Source: Panax quinquefolius
Lineage: Eukaryota; Streptophyta; Magnoliopsida; Apiales; Araliaceae
NCBI GenBank assembly: GCA_020205615.1
Contig: CM035173.1
Coordinates: 52,955,910 to 53,019,909, forward strand
DNA length: 64,000 nt
Direction: 5' to 3'
The notes beneath the pieces were generated by a model. It had not been told where the DNA came from and ran no database searches. It worked only from the letters and a program-made list of their open reading frames with translations. This document shows positions 10,615-23,674 of the stretch, in pieces. The first letter of the stretch is position 1. Each line of letters begins with the position of its first letter. The translations under genes and the position numbers were made by a program.

Positions 10615-13022
10615 TGTGAGACCCCAGATTTTATCAATAAAGATTTAAATTTTGTCAAAATAATTTTTTAATATTATGGTGTGAATTTGAGATAATATTA
10701 TAGTTGTGGGTAGTATTTATAAATTTTACAAAGTATGCAAGTGGTTATATTATATTCGATTGGTGGGGAATATTCGGTTTAGCGAGGGAATATTCGTGCA
10801 ACTACTCAATCATTGGTGGACCCCACAATGAAATTATTGTCGGATTGAGAAACGACAAAAATATTTTATTGAAATAACGGCGGAAGTTTTACAAGTAGTT
10901 CTTGTTGAACTACTTCGGTAGTAAAAATACGATAATAATAAGTGTGGTTGCATAGTAGTACACGGTATTGATTATTGATGCTTATGTGAGAAGTCACTAC
11001 GGTTTGATTCCATTATTGTCGATTAATAATATGAATTATTATAAGCGATAATGACGTTTTGTTTTATTAGTATTATTAACGTAATAAAAGCGAAACATCT
11101 TTATATAAAATAGAATACTTTATTAAAGTTATTCTATAAATAGAATATATTATATTTTATTATGCATAGTGTTGCATAGTGTTTTGCGCATAGTATTGCA
11201 TAGTGTTTGCATAGTAAAATGTTTTTATATAAATAGAATATATTATATTTTATTTAAAAGATTTTTCTTTAAATATGGACCGTCAGATTAAAGTAAATCA
11301 ATCTGGACCGTTCATGGATTAATTCTTATGCATTCCATTTTCCTATAAATAGAAGCTCATTCCTTCATTATTTTCTTACGAATTCATTGAAACTACAGAG
11401 AGAAATTATAGAGAGAAGCTATAGAGAGAAAATTATAGAAAGAAGAAGAGTATTCGCTACTTCACTACTTCTTATATTAGGTTCTTTTTACGGTAAGGGG
11501 TGTTATTCTTTCTTCTTGAAGAGAACTTACATTATTCCATTCATTATTATTTTGTTGGAATAACTTTTGTAAAAAGTGGTATACCTATACATAACACTGT
11601 ATATACGGCGATATCCTATACTTGGTGAAATCCTTATGTTATTCCATTCTTATTTATTACATTGGAATAACTTGTATAATCTGTGATTTACCTATACTTG
11701 GTGACATTCTTCTATTATTACATTTGGAACATCACATGTCGTGTGTTTTACAGGACTGGTTCCGCTTTTTATTATTCTGTTGGAACATCACATTTGTGTG
11801 TTTTACAGGACTGGTTTAAATCTTTATCATTACATTGGAATATCTATCTGCGTGTGTTTTACCGGATGCAGTTCCATCTTTATTATTACATTGGAACATC
11901 CTCACATCGGTGTGAATTTCACGACTGGTTCCGATTATTATTATTACATTGGAAAAACTTTGTCCATGCAATACCGCATGCATGGTGATTTCTTTTGTTA
12001 TTCCATTCTTTATTATACCCGGTTGGTTAAAACTTTGACTTTATACTCCATGAAATTAGTAGAATATCCTTGATATTTGCGTTTCATCCGATATCTTTCA
12101 TGAAAATATTCTTACGATCATTCTTGAATTTTACTCTACGAAAGCGAGATCGTGTTGATAATTTGGGCGTTAATAATTCATGGATTAAATAATTCTTGAA
12201 CTTGTTTTATTGAATTATTATGTCATTGTCATCATCCTCATGTTATATTATGTTTATCTTTGGCTTACGTTCATAGATGAACTTAGTATGATTATGACCG
12301 AGGATCATTCGGTATAATCATGACTTGATATAAATGATGTGACAAAAGTCCTCGATATTTTGTAATGTAGTGATGGATAGTTTTTGGTATGATTATGACC
12401 GAGGGGTGATTCGGTATAGTCATGACCATTGATAATTTGATGAAAATCCTTGGCCGTGTAGTACGGGGATGATTAGATGTGGTGGTTTATTTATTAAAAT
12501 TTGAGTCTCATCGATAAAAATTGATGAAAACCTTTTAAAACCTAAAAGATAGTAGACTTTATTCTCTACTTGACTCTTTTAATGGGTTGCTTATTCAAAA
12601 TTTATGATTAAACTGGTTGTCTATTGTATTTTATCGGTTTAACCTTTGTTGAAGGCTAATGATAATTTATTACGCATTATCTTAGTCATAATATTTCTTC
12701 TTTGGGCTAGTTGAGCTCACCCTTTCTTTCTTTATTCTCTTGTGAAATGAGAACATAGGCGGAGACGAGTCGGGGAGCGAAGTAATGGTCGAGAGGATAG
12801 CATTAGTAGTCCTCACTATTCAATGAAATAGTGTGATAATAATTGTAATGAGGACTCCTTTTGAGTTTGTATAATATCTAGTAGACAAAATTTGTATTCA
12901 AACTCACGGTTTATGTCGTATTGTACCACGGCAGTTATATTAGTAAGTTGTATTTGAATTTATGTACCATGTAAGTGGCGACCCAAGATGGGTGACGTAT
13001 ACCTAATTTTGGGGGCGTCACA
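10615..13022 (+). repeat. Element A 3' LTR
   Basis: Partner of 1479-3881 with the same ends, followed by AAAAT (13023-13027). It keeps a TATA box (11344-11351) and a donor-like ACG|GTAAGG near 11490 that the 5' LTR lacks. The two LTRs differ by unusually many one- to three-base indels relative to substitutions. Confidence 0.93.
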
Positions 13023-13027
13023 AAAAT

Positions 13028-13778
13028 CCTTCATTTATATCAAAATTGAACCAATATCCACCACATAATAATTATTCACATTTAATATTATAAGCTCACA
13101 ATATTAACAACCAGATCATTTCTAGGAAAGATGGGGCTTTCCGATAAGGATTTATCCTTATTGGTGCGCAATTATATAACCTAACCCCTTTTCTCGACAG
13201 AACTTTCTAGACATTGTCAATAATGCTAACTAATAATATGAATAATTGTGTCGTGTCAATTATTAATTTAATAATATAAAATATTATACAGATGATACTG
13301 TGACAATAATTGAATCAATAATATGAGATACTATGCAACAATTATTGTTGCAATTATTGAATGAAATGAGTGACTTCTTACGTAAGAATCGATAATCGAG
13401 ATTTGTGTAATACTGGTAATCTTCTTTGTGCAACCACGCCAGCATTATTCTTGTACTTTTATCACCGAGGTATTTCAACGATTAACGGTAAAAGTTTTTT
13501 GCCGTTATTTTTATAAAAAATTTATTTATGTCACTTTCTATATGCCGAAGCCGGTTATTAGTTATGTGGTCCATGAATGATTTGCGTCGTAAATACGGAT
13601 ATTCCTCGACAAAAAGAATATTTCCCAACCAAACGAATATTATATGACAACTTGCTTACTTTACAAAATTTGTACATATCACTCATAACTAAAGCATTAT
13701 ATTAAATCAACACCTTATTATTCAAAATAATAATTAGAGAAAATTAAATCTTTATTCATAAAAAGTTGGGGTCTTACA
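13028..13778 (-). repeat. B-type LTR of reverse element B1, second part
   Basis: Continuation of 844-1478 after the element A insertion, ending GGGGTCTTACA at 13778. It corresponds to the U3 part of the LTR. It abuts 'atctcccctcctt', the reverse complement of the polypurine tract, so this is the 3' LTR of an element lying on the minus strand. Confidence 0.85.
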
Positions 13779-14885
13779 ATCTCCCCTCCTTATGAAATTT
13801 CATCCTCAAAATTGATGTACGTACCTAGTATGTCGAAAAGGTGAGGATACCTTATTTTCATATCAGATTCTAACTCCCGGGTCATTTCCTCAATATCATG
13901 GTTTCTCTATAAAACTTTGACTTGAGGTATAACCTTTGAGCGTAAAATATGTTCCTTCTTATCCAAGATTTTAACAAGTACCTCCTCATGCGTTAAATCT
14001 TCTTCTATCTCGTCTGATTCTAATTCAATAATGTGGTTCGAGTCTTTCACATATTTACGTAGCATGGATATGTGAAAAACGTTATGAACACGAGACATAT
14101 TTGGCGGTAAGGCGAGTCTATAGGCCACCGTTCCTACTCGGTCGAGGATTTTAAATGGACCAATGAATCGAGGGTTGAGATTTCCTCTCTTCATCGACTC
14201 TTACTTCTGGAATAACACATTCTTGTACTTTCTTCATCATATTCATCAGCTTCGGGTCTGTTGCTTGAGCATCTTTAATTTTATCGATTAAATTTGGTTC
14301 TACTCGTATATTTGACATCATCACGTGGGTCCCTAAAGTCTTTAACTCTATCTCCATCATTTGTAAGTTATACGGAATGAGTCTTTGTGTTTGACAATAT
14401 CGCACTCGTACCCACATATGATCTTTTGCTCAATGCATCAGCTACTACGTTCGCTTTTTCATGATGATATTGTATGAACAGGTGCTGAAATGAGTTTCCT
14501 CTTGAGTTCTTGGAAGCTCTTCTCACATTCCTCGCTCCATCCAAATTTTTTATCTTTTCGAGTTAGCTGAGTTAATGGAGTGGCGATTTGAGAAAATCCT
14601 TCCACGAATCTCCGATAATAACCAGCTAAGCCTAGAAAGCTACGTATTTTGATTACTGACTTAGGTTGCTCTTAGCTGTGACTCATATCCCAACTTTGGA
14701 TAACACCTCACAATGACACCTATCAGTTTACCACCGCACAAATATGGCGTCCCCTATGGAGTGTCTGGTTCAGTGCATTCCACAAAGGAAGTCACCAGAT
14801 AGAGGCTCGGGTAACAACTCCTGTAGTTGGGTTTTTAACTCCTGAAGTTCAATAGGAGCAATTCGATATGGGGTTTTGGAATTCA
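13779..14885 (-). pseudogene. Element B1 internal remnant: RT edge, RNase H edges, fused integrase C-terminus with chromo-like tail
   Basis: On the minus strand from right to left: an RT N-terminal edge (APIELQEL.., LPEPLSGDF), then FLGLAGYYRRFVEG (about 14650-14600), then the RNase H end (VVADALS, about 14445), then a spacer ([23 protein letters not shown]). The spacer joins directly to [21 protein letters not shown] and the integrase tail [20 protein letters not shown] (14194-13907). RT core, RNase H core and the whole integrase catalytic core are deleted at the same points as in element H. The tail resembles the end of Tekay/Del integrases that carries a chromodomain-like segment. Frameshifts are present, for example near 14195. 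It is cut at about 14885 where Tat-flanking DNA begins. Confidence 0.82.
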
Positions 14886-15890
14886 ATGCCTTATTAAAAC
14901 CTTCTAATTCGGTTTGCTATATTCTTAATCCCTTTTTGAACTTTAATTAAATTTCTCATACTTGACTACTAGGTAGGCTTAACTTAATTACCACCATAAT
15001 ACCTAGCTCATCTCTTCCCAATTTAATATTTTTTGGTTCTATTAAATTACCCTTCAAAGTATAATTTTCACAAGCTTCGATAATTAAGATTTTCATTTTT
15101 TCTTGTATGATTAATTTCTAATTAACCAATTTTTTTATTTGGCTAAAAATATAATTAGCATATTCTTAAGTATATATGTATCTATACATATACACATTTT
15201 CTTTAACCTTATAATATCTCTTCCTTTGAAATTTATTTCCTTAATAAATTTTTACATACATTATTACAATCTCTTTCATGAAGTCTAATTCACATAAATT
15301 TAAAGGTATCCTAATACATTATCCTTAATATACTTCAAGGGTACATATAAATCCATTCTATGATTTTGATTTTTTTTGTAACCCATTTTTTGTAACTTTT
15401 ATTCTCTATATTCTAATTTCTTTCATTCACATTTAATTATTTTGTATTGTTTCAAAAATTTCAAACCATATAGGTTTTTCTCAATTTTTTTTTAATTATT
15501 CCTCTATTTCTAATCTAGATTTTATTCTTTAACCTTTACTTAATCATTCAAGATTTTATTTATAAATCTTATAAATTTTTGTCTTTATCACAATCCCAAC
15601 CCCGGATCCGAGCCAGTTATCATCTAAGACGACAACTATGCCAACAATACCTACATCTCAGCCATCTGCAGAGATCTGACCACAAACAACTGTATGATCA
15701 CTCCTCAGATTGTTCGAAAAGGGTAAAAGTGTGAAGATAATTCACTAGCCCGGGAGTGTATAATTTCATTTTAGTTTCTCCTTTATGTTATCTGTAGCAT
15801 GTTATTTTTTTTCGTCATATTATCTACTAAACTTCTATATTTAAAAAACCTTTATATATATATATATGTATTAAGCAATTAAGTTTCATT
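14886..15890. other. AT-rich stretch without recognisable gene
   Basis: About 1 kb between the B1 remnant and the Tat-like pol. It is mostly A/T runs and short TA repeats, with a more mixed patch at 15595-15770. It may be the 5' untranslated or gag part of the Tat-like element, but no motif supports that. Confidence 0.5.
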
Positions 15891-15989
15891 CTCAGGTCTC
15901 CAAATTTGAGTGTTTCTAGCCTTGCCAATGGTTTGCCAAATTTGAACAATGACTATGATTTCGATATAGAACTGGACTTCAACTTAATG

Positions 15990-17420
15990 GGAATTTAGAA
16001 AGAAAAGGTGGATAATGAAAAGGTGCCCAATGAGATCAAAGAATGGGTCGAAGACAAACTCCTACCCTACCTCGATCAAACCACCACCATCAACATTGGA
16101 ACCTCAGAGAACCCCAAAAAACTCTTAACCTAATTTGAGGATGTCTTCACTTGGTCACATGATGACATGATCGGGATATCCACGGACATAGTCGTCCATT
16201 GGCTACCAATTATAGAAGGGTTCAAACCAGTCAAACAAAAGCTGAGGAGATTAAAACCAGAATGGAGCCTAAAGGTCAAAGAAGAAATCATCAAACACTT
16301 TAAAGTAGGTATCATTGTGGTATCAACGTATCCAGTGTGGATATCCTACGTGGTCCTAGTGCCAAAGCCGAGAGGAAAGGTGTGAGTCTACGTGGATTAC
16401 CACGATCTCAATAAGGCCAGACTTAAGGATGACTACCTAGTAGCTTTCATATATATGCTGATAGATAACACGATGCAGTACGAGATATACTCATTCGCTG
16501 ATTGTTTTGCTGGGTACCACCAGATTATGGTTGCAAAAGAAGATAGAGAAAAGATCGCCTTCATCACCCCCTAGGGCACTTTTACTATAAATGGTTGGCC
16601 TTCGGCCTCACCAATGCAGGCGCCACTTATCAGAGGGCCATGATATCGTTGTTCCACGATATGATGCACAAAGAAATCAAAGTATATGTGGACGACATCA
16701 TCATAAAGTTCAAACGAGAGGATGGTCACGACGCCCATTTTTAAAAATTGTTCAATCGCCTTCGCAAATACAACTTGAAGCTAATCCGAAAAAATGTGCT
16801 TTCGGCATAACTTTTGGGGTTCCTAGTAAGCAACAGAGGCATTAAGTTAGACCCAGCTAAAATAAGGGTTATCACTGAGAAAGAGATCTGAGGTTTCCTA
16901 AGAAGGATCAACTTCATCAGTCGATTCATATCCCAGTTGACAACCACCTGTGAGCCGATCTTTAAGTTATTAAGAAAAAATTCCTCTACTAAATGGAATG
17001 AGGACTGTCAAAAGGCCTTTCACAACATATAGAAATAATTAATTGCAAGTTCCGTCTTGGTGCCCTTGAGGGAAGGAGTTCCCCTTTTCATATATATATT
17101 AGTCAACTCTAACTCCATGGGTTGCATGTTGGGATAGAAAGACGATATGGTCAAGGAAAAAGCCATCTGTTACCTTAGTAAACGATACAGTAGTTGTGAG
17201 CAAAATTACATGCTGATTGAAAATACCTGATGTGCACTAGCCAGGGCCGTCATAGGGTTACAACATTACTTGCATGGCCAAACAACGTATCTCTTTTCCA
17301 GCATGGACCCATTGAAGTACATCTTCAACAAGCCCATGTTGAACTGCCAGTTATCAAGGTGGCATCTAATCATCCAATAGTTCAACATCGTCTATGTGAC
17401 ACAAAATCCTATTAAGGGCC
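15990..17420 (+). pseudogene. Tat/Ogre-like Ty3/gypsy pol: linker, reverse transcriptase and RNase H
   Basis: The linker (NEIKEWVEDKLLPYLDQ, EDVFTWSHDDM, 16025-16170) leads into RT: DIVVHWLP..PVKQKLRRLKPEWSLKVKEEI (16185-16290), then VDYHDLNKARLKDDY (16390-16435), FADCFAGYHQI (about 16490-16530) and FITP (about 16560). Weaker matches to VYVDDII (about 16685) and the connection to RNase H (to about 17400, including the region equivalent to WLISKMDP near 17300) follow in other frames. The HRLP/KQKLRR wording is typical of Tat-group elements, not of the Tekay-like elements around it. Stops at about 16383 and 16573 and several frameshifts kill it. No LTR or primer site of its own is visible. Its product would copy the element RNA in the cytoplasmic particle. 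Confidence 0.85.
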
Positions 17421-17479
17421 AAGGAATTACGGACCAACTATTCGAAGTGCCAGCAGGAGGTTTCGAGCCTCTAAAGACA

Positions 17480-17960
17480 TACTTCCCCGACGATGATGTG
17501 ATGGTACCATCCTACCTACTGAAAAGGAAGGTACATGCCGAATCTGGAGATTGGACATCGACGGTGTCGCCAACACGGAAGGCGTTAGGGCAGTTCTCAT
17601 ATCTATCACTGGGGAGTAATACCCCATAGGTACCAGATTACAGTTTAATAACTCCAACAACACTGCAGAATATGAAGGATGCCTTGCGGGTTAAGATTTA
17701 CTCGGTCATAGGAGTCAAACGATTGGCAATTTTCGGAGACTCAGAGCTAGTCATCAAGCAATTTACGGGGGCGTACAATACCAAAGAATTATACCTAGTG
17801 TCATACCATTTCCAAGTCATCAAAATAGCAGGGGAGTTTGAGGGCATCGCCTTCATGCATATTCCCCGAAATAGAAATGATTTCACAGACGCATTGGCCA
17901 CTATAGCCTCATTGGTCAACATGTTTACTAGGAAGGGTGCCCCAACTATCAAGTTCAAGC
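17480..17960 (+). pseudogene. Second (archaeal-type) RNase H domain of the Tat-like pol
   Basis: DGVANTEGVRAVLIS (about 17555-17600), NTAEYEGCLAG (about 17660-17690), GDSELVIKQFTGAY (17739-17780) and HIPRNRNDFTDALATIASL (17859-17915) follow the first RNase H. They carry the DG, E, GDS and D positions of an archaeal-like RNase H. A second RNase H of this kind marks the Ogre/Tat branch of plant gypsy elements. The part from 17672 on is open for 201 codons into the integrase; the part before it is in another frame. Confidence 0.85.
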
Positions 17961-17984
17961 CTCAGAATGCACCCGCTTATGGAA

Positions 17985-18599
17985 ATGGGGTCTGGGAAAT
18001 ATCAGATGGAATCCTGCTTACCAGACCACCTTGTTACCAAGACATCAAAGAATATTTACGAGACGGAGCCATCCTCCTAGGTGCAAGCCAAACTAAAAGG
18101 AAGAGAATCCAGAAGATGGCTATGCAATTCTATTTAAGCAGAGACGATCTCTACAAAAAAGACGCGAGCATCAACCTTTTAAGACTTCTGGACAAGGATC
18201 AGGCCCAAAGGCTTATAGATGAGGTACATGGTGGAGTTTCTGGACCACACATGAGTGGCCCCCTGCTAGCTAAGTAAATACTAAGGACGGGACATTATTG
18301 GCTTTCCCTTAAAGCTGATTGTGATGATCACGACAAGCGCTGCTATCAATGCCAAGTTCATGACAATGCTATTCATATACCTCCTACCGAGCTACATTGC
18401 ATGACCTCGCCATGGCCATTTTCCATGTGGGGGATGGATGTGATTGGGTCGATTGAGCCCAAAGCCAACAACGATCATAAATTCATCTTTACTATGATAG
18501 ATTATTTCATTAAATGGGTGGAAGCGACCTCATTCCCCAAATTTACTAAGGAGATCAGCGTCAACTTTATCAGGAACAACGTCATCTGTTAATATGGAC
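17985..18599 (+). pseudogene. Tat-like integrase, N-terminal part
   Basis: After the aRNase H comes the zinc-binding region of integrase: DDLYKKDASINLLRLLDKDQ, then EVHGGVSGPHMSGPLLAK (18220-18274) and CYQCQ (about 18340). Then follows the start of the catalytic core, PFSMWGMDVIGSIEP (18419-18463), with the first Asp in GMDVIG, and IDYFIKWVEA. A stop at 18275 and a frame change separate the halves. The reading is cut at 18599 by the LTR of a reverse C element; the rest of the integrase is at 30698-31073, 12 kb away. Confidence 0.85.
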
Positions 18600-21500
18600 T
18601 GTGACACTCCCAAATCTAGGTACTCTAATCCCACAGATTTGGTGTTCACTGTCCAATCAAATCATAACTATCAACCCATAAACAAAGGAAATAAATAAAA
18701 TTGCATGCTCAAACAATAAACCTTCCATTAAAGGATTATATCATTAAACGAAATTTCAGGTTATCTAACCTTAACTATTACATCATCAGCGAAAAAGTAA
18801 AATATAATCCTAATCAAGTCTATTACACAAGCTTTATAAATAAAAGCTAATCAAGAATTTCGCCATTGCCCTTGCTTGTAGAAAGCTCTTCGGACTTCTT
18901 AACTTCATCTGCATTGTTTTGTGCAAAAGTGAGCAAATAATTGCCCACGAGAAGGATAGTATACAATAACATTCTATGAATGACAATTAATTGAGCTTTC
19001 AATGGTAAAGTATTTTTACCGAATACAATAAGTTCTAATTCGAATATTGTGAGTTCAAAGGAATAATGAATTTTAAAATCAAATAACAGATATCAATATC
19101 AAAATAATACACTAAGGGTCATAAAACCACGAACTGTTTTTTAGGTTTTCAAGTATTTCTACTTTAACCTTTAACAGTCTAAAAGACCATAATCATCTTC
19201 TATGTCCTAGGTTAATAGGTGTTTCTACTGTAACCTTTAACAGTCTAAATGACTATGTGGATCATCATCTCGTATTCCAGGTGATCAACCCTGTGTACTA
19301 TGTATTGCACAAACATTTTAACGCTATCACGTAGCTCTAAAATAATCCCTTATAGCAGGGTTATTCATCTCAACTTTAATCATTATGTTTCGTACCAAAG
19401 AAAATTTGGTTTGGAATTAGCTTCTAAGGAATTCTAAATCTCCAAAACTCTCATAAATCAAGTACTAGTTGAATCAATTAAGGATCAATAACTATTCAAG
19501 AGTTTGGTTACAATCAAATTATATCAATAAATCGATAAGAGATAAGATATCAATGGTTTATAAGCTGAACAAATATTAGTCATCGATTATACGCTTTCAA
19601 AATTGTATAGGTATATAAGCAAACCAAAGGAAATTTAGTTTGGACTGATTTCAAAGGTAATTTAGAGTTTAGAACAGTCATCAACTAAGGACTAGTTGAA
19701 TCAATAAAGAATCGCTAGTCAACTAAGAGTTCGGTACAACAATGTAAGATTGTCTAATGACATTGGTGATCAAAGATTGAACAATAGTTATTCGTAGCTG
19801 AACAAACATTTTGCAAAACAAGATCAAGCTTTCAACAACAGTATAGACTTTGAATAAACAAAACAACCTCACTTGTAATGAAGGAGTAAATGTTAATTAA
19901 CTTGCTCAATGAAAAGTATAGTTTAGAAACTTGCTCAACAATAATTTAGAGTTAAAGAATATGTATAACAATAACATGTTAGGAACAAGAACTTGCATAA
20001 TAAAATATTAGGGTAAATGAACTTGCGTAAGCGTAAACAAGATAAAGATATATAATTTATTCAATGATAATTAGAGTTAAGGATGCTCATATAAAAGATT
20101 CAGATTAAAGAACTTGCATAAGTGTAAACAAGATAATGGTGAAAAGAAAACCTTGCTGAATAATAAAGTTGCAAAGGTTAAGGAACTTGCCTTGTGTGCA
20201 AGTTGAGCAATTACAACTCGTTCTCCAATTTATCCTACACATATCATTTAAAATCATAATAACAATTAATTACGACTAACATTATTATCTTCTCTTTTCA
20301 CTTATCTTTATAGCTCTTAGCTATAAATCTGATTGTATTAGCCATATAACACACGTCTTGGTTCATAAACACATTATCAACCCTACGAATAACAAATTTA
20401 AGTTCTTACATACAATTTGTTAACTCACAACTTTAAAATCATCATACACTTTTTAACAATTTGTTTTAACATCTCACTGTATGGTTAACATGCTATCATG
20501 ATCATTAGATGAGATTAGATTAAAAACCCTAGAAGTTGTACATTTAAATAACCATTTCTGGGCTATTATGCTAAGTGGTGCTGCAGCGCCACCATCTGAA
20601 CTAAAAACTGGCGCACACTACAAGAAAAAGGTCTATCAGCGACCGCACTCGGTCACAGATAACTATCAGTGACCTCATTCGGTCGCTGATAGTCGTCGCA
20701 TAAAATCTGGTCGCTGGGATGCACATCGTGTGGCCTCGAGGCCCCAAGCCCAGCCCATCAGCTCCAACAGTCCCTTAATAGGCTCTAGTGGATCACCAAT
20801 ATATTTATATCCAATTGATAAGCGACACCCAGGCTATCTATATAAACAGAACCCAATTTGTTGTGGGAGATTGAGTTACAAAGAGTACTAAAGCTTGATA
20901 AATAGGCTACTAGTTGAGTAGTGGCCAAGTATCTGTGGGCACCAAGTGTGTGTGGACACCAAGCATATTTGGTGACCAACGGGTTTTTCTATTTTTCTTA
21001 ATGGTATTGTCTTGTTTATGCAATGCGTTTATTTTTTCCTTACCCTGAACGTTATTTGCATGTCCATATCGAATCACCCTTTACTCCTAAAAAACCTGCT
21101 GGGTTTGGGTAAAATTGGACTTGTTTTGATGTTATACCCAAATGCCCATCTCATACAACATGCACATTTCCATCTGAAACATTGAAAGAATCACCAAGAT
21201 TACAGGACATATATGCATTAACATGTTGCAAGCTCTCCCGGATCAATTAAATCAGTTGTTGCTATTACTAAAACAACATGAAGATAGAAAGTAATTGGTG
21301 GTCATCTACTCTCCAAATAACCTAAATCCATGTATTGTGGTCACTGAAGTTCAGGGTCTGAAGTTGGCAAAGTTTTTTGAGACTGGATTTAATGCTCGTG
21401 GGAGCAGTTTACTTTGGAGAGGGAGGGTCGAATAATTCAAATTGTGTAACTCAATCTACTGATGTCAGATAATTCAAAATTTCCTTTCTTAAGTTACCCA

Positions 21501-23657
21501 AACTGACATAAATTAACTAAATCAAATTACCCAAAGTATTTCATATTACCCAAATAAATTTTACTCTAATCAAAACTTATAAACCAAACATAATCATATT
21601 ACCCAAATCGACTTCAAATACTAATAAAATCATAATCATATTACCCAAACATAATCAAATCCATATATATCAATCTAATGCATATATAATAAAATTCATA
21701 TTCAATATTGAAACATTATTCATTGAAATCAATACCTGAAGGCGGTGGGTGGCGGCGGTGGGCGTCGGTTGCAGCAGTGGCGACGGTGGCTTCTCTCCTG
21801 CGGCGTGACCTTCTCCCTCTTCTTCCCCTTCTCCCTCTTCTCCCTTTTCTTTCTCCCTTTTTTTTTTCTCTTCTGGTTCAGCTACTGTTGAGCAAGGTGT
21901 GGCTGATAGATTAAAAGAATCGGTGACCAGATTAATAGCGACGCATCGCGATCGGTGATTGATTATTTTAATGATGTGGAAGTATCAGCGACAGTGTGCG
22001 GTCGCTGATAGTGAGAGGTCGCAAAAAAATAGGGCGCCAACATTTCCAGCCAATTTTTAGGCGGTAAAATTGTAGTAACGACCACTTAGCGACTGCATGC
22101 GGTCGCTAAAACAAAACAGCGACTACATTTCATTGTGGTCGCTAATAATATTATCTGCGACCAGATGTGCAGTCGCTGATATTGTTGGTCGCTGTTAGAG
22201 CATTTTCTTGTAGTGGCAATAGCTCTGATTTTAAGCCTAAATCTGGCGCTGCAGCGTGAAGCGCCAGTTCCAGAATTTGAAGTTCGTGAAAAAACACAAA
22301 ACAAAGCCAAATTGGCCTAAAAACTTCGCTCAAGCAACAAATTTAACCTACACATGTTATGTAACTTTTCAAAAATATAAACCAATGTTTCTATGATGAT
22401 TCTAACCATATAAACACCATACACAATCAATTTAAAGCCTATACATTTCATTATTTTTGTTATTTCTTAAATTTTAGACATTCTTAATGAAACAATTCAC
22501 TATAAATTCGTTTTACAATCAAAATAATTCGTTTAACTCATATTATTTTGTTTCTTCATGTATTTTCATAATCAACAATCAATTTATACACTAAAATATG
22601 AATTGATCACAAATTTTAGCATCAAATAAGCCATATATAAATATACTTCACTGTAAATTACCGTAAACATGATTTCTTCATATATATCATATTTTCATGG
22701 ATTACTCAACCCTAAATCACATACAAATCATATAAAAATAGTTTATAAACACAATTTAACATATATAAACCATATATTCACCAATTAACATTAAAATCAA
22801 TTTACAGAGAAATATAATTTATTTTTCAGTGAAGAACATAAACAACTAATTAGAAGTTAGATTACTACCTTCAGGCTCTTATTTAATCAACAAAGATGAT
22901 AGGATATCTTTGTTTTCCCCAATTCACAGACAATTTATCTTCTTCCTTCTCTCTTTTCTCTCTGTTTTTCTCTCTTCTTCTTACGTATATATAAAACTAA
23001 TATATGATATATAATATAACTGATATACATATAAATATACAATATAAACGTATATCACATATTTAATAGGTATTATATCAAGTGTCAGTTATTATTTTTT
23101 TAAAATTCAAAAGCCACTAAGGTTTGTTTGACAAAACTGAATTAAAATAAGAATTTAAAAGCCTTTGTTTGGTTAAACTAAATTAAATCTCTTTTAATTT
23201 ATTTTAATAACTCATTTATTATATAGTTTAATTGTCACACTTTATTTAATTAAATTCTAATATTCAAATTCAATTAAATTAAAGTTAACATCAACTTATT
23301 AAATCAAATTGCTACATAATTATAATTTCCATTATAAATTATAATTTTATTTAACAAATTAGTACATCTAATTTAATTATTAAATTAAATTAGAAACAAC
23401 ATTATAATTATTTAACAATTCATCTTTTAATTAAATTACAATTTAAATAATACATTAGCGTAATCAAATACACACAACTTATAAAATAATTTAATCATCA
23501 ATAAATCAACATACACACTTAACTAAACTAATCCAACACAATTCTTCAATTATTTATTTAATCAATAAATAAATAATTAATCAACACATCAACTAAAATA
23601 TTTATTTAGCTCAATAAATATTTTAAATTAAATATTAAAATTCATGATTGTTATATC
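18600..23657 (-). repeat. C1 3' LTR (C type) with a CACTA insertion
   Basis: The plus strand reads TGTGACACTCCCAAATC at the left, matching the end of the C LTR at 36670-36693 in reverse. It ends near 23657 in 'gattgttata', a decayed form of the TGTAACGATCG start. Without the 1600-bp CACTA element and its duplicated GCA it is about 3.45 kb, versus 3.0 kb for the C2 LTR. Its right third is A/T-rich with many AATTAAAT runs, as in the C2 U3. Confidence 0.85.
20616..22215. mobile_element. Non-autonomous CACTA (En/Spm) DNA transposon, 1600 bp
   Basis: Terminal inverted repeats CACTACAAGAAAA (20616-20628) and TTTTCTTGTAGTG (22203-22215) are flanked by a 3-bp duplication GCA (20613-20615 and 22216-22218), as expected of the superfamily. 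Both ends carry repeated GCGACC/GGTCGC subterminal motifs (for example 20640-20715 and 21975-22195), the usual transposase-binding pattern. No transposase domain is present, so it would depend on another element. The middle contains a GGCGG-rich patch (21740-21800) and a less AT-rich stretch (about 21060-21430) that could be captured DNA. Confidence 0.96.
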
Positions 23658-23674
23658 CTTCCCTCCTTACAAGG

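Larger units (their letters stand above)
1479..13022 (+). mobile_element. Element A: complete LTR retrotransposon, Ty3/gypsy, probably Tekay/Del, non-autonomous
   Basis: Two direct LTRs (1479-3881 and 10615-13022) bound an internal region. The 5-bp target duplication AAAAT is seen at 1474-1478 and 13023-13027, so this is one intact insertion event. A decayed tRNA-iMet primer site follows the left LTR, and a polypurine tract (about 10602-10613) precedes the right one. Internally there are gag and protease/RT remnants, a reverse solo LTR (5565-8423) and a 2.1-kb piece resembling an LTR leader. Integrase and most of RT and RNase H are missing, so it could only move using proteins from a relative. 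It landed inside the LTR of B1. Lineage is inferred from the long LTRs, the primer site and related pol fragments elsewhere in the window. Confidence 0.9.

Noticed and set aside
21708..21914. Leu/Pro-rich 68-codon frame in the CACTA element
   Set aside because: CTTCTCCCT-type low-complexity repeat gives the residues; no coding support.
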